From contig NC_089437.1 of the NCBI RefSeq assembly GCF_026210795.1, positions 2,604,001 through 2,668,000 of the forward strand: DNA of 64,000 bases. The letters run 5' to 3'. This DNA comes from Rhizophagus irregularis (lineage: Eukaryota > Glomeromycota > Glomeromycetes > Glomerales > Glomeraceae). This document shows, piece after piece, positions 62,023-64,000 of the stretch. Within the stretch, counting starts at the first letter, position 1. Each line of letters begins with the position of its first letter. The notes under the pieces are model-generated. The model had not been told where the DNA came from. It did no database searches and saw only the letters and a program-made list of their open reading frames with translations. A program made the position numbers and the translations under genes.

Positions 62023-63684
62023 ATGAAAAGACAAGTGGAAATCGATCAAATTCATCCAAAATTATTCGCTACTAAGCGTACCAAATGTGAATCCACTCAA
62101 AAAGATGTCCTCTCCACTAACAAAAATGACCTGCCACGTATTAGCATGTTATCCGTTGAAGAGGTTTTAAAATCTCACGTATTGTCTCTCGATATAGACA
62201 ATTGTGAAGCTGAAAATGATAATGCTTTCATTGTCGCTGATCTTGGCGAGATTTATCGTCAGCATCTTCGTTGGCAGACTCATTTGCCTCGAATTAAACC
62301 GTTTTATGGTAAATTGAAGTAATAATTTGTAAAGTAAATGTCAAATTTTTAAACCATTTTTTTTATTTTAACTTGAGAGTTTGCACATTTCTCATCTTTA
62401 ACCTTATGTTGAGTAGCAGTCAAGTGCAATGCAGATCCTATGTTACTTAAACTATTGATAGCTTTAGGAACTGGATTTGATTGTGCTAGTAAAACCGAAA
62501 TTCAAACTTTACTTAACATGGGAGTAGACCCGTCTAATATTATTTATGCCAATCCATGCAAACAAGGATCCTTTATACGATTTGCCGCTGAGCATGATGT
62601 TAAAATGATGACGTTTGATAATGTTGAAGAACTTCACAAGATCAAACGTTTCTTTCCTAATGCTCAATTAGTCATTCGTATTCTCACTGACGATTCTAAA
62701 GCTGTTGTCAAGCTAAGTGCCAAATTTGGTGCTTCTTTAGATAACACCGGGTTTCTTTTACAAACTGCCCGCGAATTAGGCTTAAGTGTCATTGGCGTTA
62801 GGTAAATGTTATTGAAATATATTGATTTTTTTTTTCTTTTTTATAACAAAATTTTTCAATCTTTTTATTAGTTTCCATGTTGGTAGTGGTTGTTATGATG
62901 AAAATGCGTATGTTGACGCCATTAATAGGGCAAGATTTGTCTTTGATCAAGCAACAGAATTAGGTTTCAATTTTCATTTACTTGATGTTGGAGGCGGATT
63001 TTCATTTTCACGTAAAAACAACGATGTTACTTTTGAAAAAATTGCGTCTGTTCTTGGGCCTGCTATTGACAAATGTTTTCCTTCCGATAACATTCATGTT
63101 ATTGCTGAGCCTGGACGGTATTACGCAGCTCCAGCTTTTACCATTGCTACACATATCATTGCAAGAAGAATAGTTCGTAGAGATCTTGATGAACATATTC
63201 CAAATATGGATGTTATTCAAGATGAAACACTTGTGGCTGGTGACGATCATCCATCATTTATGTGTAGGTATATCACAAATACAATTGATATTCTTTTTAG
63301 CAATACATCCAAATTCCAAATATTAATAAAAATTTTTAAATAGATTATATTAATGATGGTTTGTACGGCACTTTCAACTGTATCCTTTTCGATCATCAAA
63401 TCGTTACTCCTAAAGTTTTAATGAAGGAAGGAAAATTTTTGTTTGGTGAAACTTTGGACGAACCTGAATACAATTGCTTCATTTGGGGACCAACTTGCGA
63501 TTCTATCGATTGCATCACCAAAAACGGAAGTCTTCCTGAATTATTACCTGGTGATTGGTTATATTTTGAAGAAATGGGAGCTTATACAATTTCAGCATCC
63601 ACAAAATTCAATGGGTTTAGGAAAAGCAAAATCATTTATACCACCACTGACCCTCATGTTCTTACCATTCTCGATGATGCATGA
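62023..63684 (+). CDS. SPE1: Ornithine decarboxylase
   Basis: This PLP enzyme converts ornithine to putrescine, the committing step of polyamine synthesis. Four exons (62023-62308, 62420-62801, 62872-63263, 63344-63684) sum to 1401 nt in frame, giving 466 residues, the usual length. Evidence in order: RIKPFY-VKCNADP, with the PLP-binding lysine of the VKCN motif created across the first intron; FDCASKTEIQ; IIYANPCKQ; SFHVGSGC; LLDVGGGF; the phosphate-binding EPGRYY; MYYINDGLYGTFN across the last intron; and FIWGPTCDSID with the active-site cysteine. The last intron must use the donor GTAGGT at 63264 to give MYYINDG. The N-terminal 60 residues are variable, as in fungal enzymes where this region serves degradation. 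Confidence 0.95.
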
Positions 63685-64000
63685 CATTTATTAATAAAAT
63701 GTATACATTCCTTAACATTACTGGAGATTTGGCTTAATATTAAAAGATTTTTTTTTAAAAGAAATTCGTTTTAATTATTGAGTTAAAACATATGGTACGT
63801 ACAGCATGTACAGTTACACTTTGGAACTACCATGGTGAAAATGGTATGTTGATTTAATTCTAAAATGATGAAAAAAAACGAAATACAAAGTGCAAATTTG
63901 GATTTGTTAATCTTTTGGAAGTTTGCACCGTATTTCATTATATAAATAATGAAATAATGTTGATTGGTCAACCTTAAATATTTGGTTTTAAATTGGAAAC
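63685..64000. other. 3' flank of ornithine decarboxylase
   Basis: AT-rich 3' UTR with AATAAA-like words (63693). The end of the window may touch a neighbouring gene, but no frame is convincing. Confidence 0.45.

Overview
The window is nuclear DNA of a fungus with a very AT-rich genome: long A and T homopolymers, many introns of about 45-230 bp with gt..ag ends, and housekeeping proteins of fungal type. The mix of compact conserved genes with large AT-rich tracts full of decayed transposons would fit a Mucoromycota genome, and arbuscular mycorrhizal fungi (Glomeromycotina, Rhizophagus-like) are my best guess. That assignment is inference, not proven here.

Layout. 0.7-12.5 kb is gene-dense: glucosidase II beta subunit (ER N-glycan quality control), TRAPP subunit Trs23 and SDH assembly factor Sdh8/SDHAF4 on the minus strand, an uncharacterised 491-residue protein, a sorting nexin of the Snx4/Atg24 type, and a seven-knuckle CCHC protein (CNBP/Gis2). 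14-23.5 kb is a transposon graveyard: a DDE-transposase pseudogene broken by a foldback MITE, a CAGTCGAC-ended pogo-like element sitting in an apparent intron of that pseudogene, and a 1.2 kb palindrome of palindromes with hAT-type ends. 23.9-32.5 kb is genic again: Ric8/synembryn, an F-box/LRR protein, uroporphyrinogen-III synthase, a small C2H2 protein and a Q-rich KIX/MED15-like protein. 35.3-47.9 kb is a nest of elements: a hAT-like element (8-bp duplication GTAATAAT) holds palindromic modules, a 243-bp MITE and a decayed 9-kb non-LTR retrotransposon. That retrotransposon is itself interrupted by three short inverted-repeat elements, and a second truncated LINE 3' end lies in tandem behind it. 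49-64 kb is genic: a low-complexity protein, a SUN-domain protein, spermidine synthase, pyruvate carboxylase and ornithine decarboxylase.

Genes working together. Ornithine decarboxylase and spermidine synthase, the first and a later step of polyamine synthesis, flank pyruvate carboxylase within 9 kb. Glucosidase II beta, Trs23 and Snx4 belong to the secretory and endosomal pathway but are probably chance neighbours. Close convergent pairs (36-115 bp between stop codons) and one 147-bp divergent spacer show how compact the genic islands are.

The most interesting material is in the mobile elements. A conserved palindromic module of about 90-100 bp, centred on a GTCT..GAGAC core, recurs in at least five structurally different elements. 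Target-site duplications can be read for most elements, which allows the order of insertion to be reconstructed.
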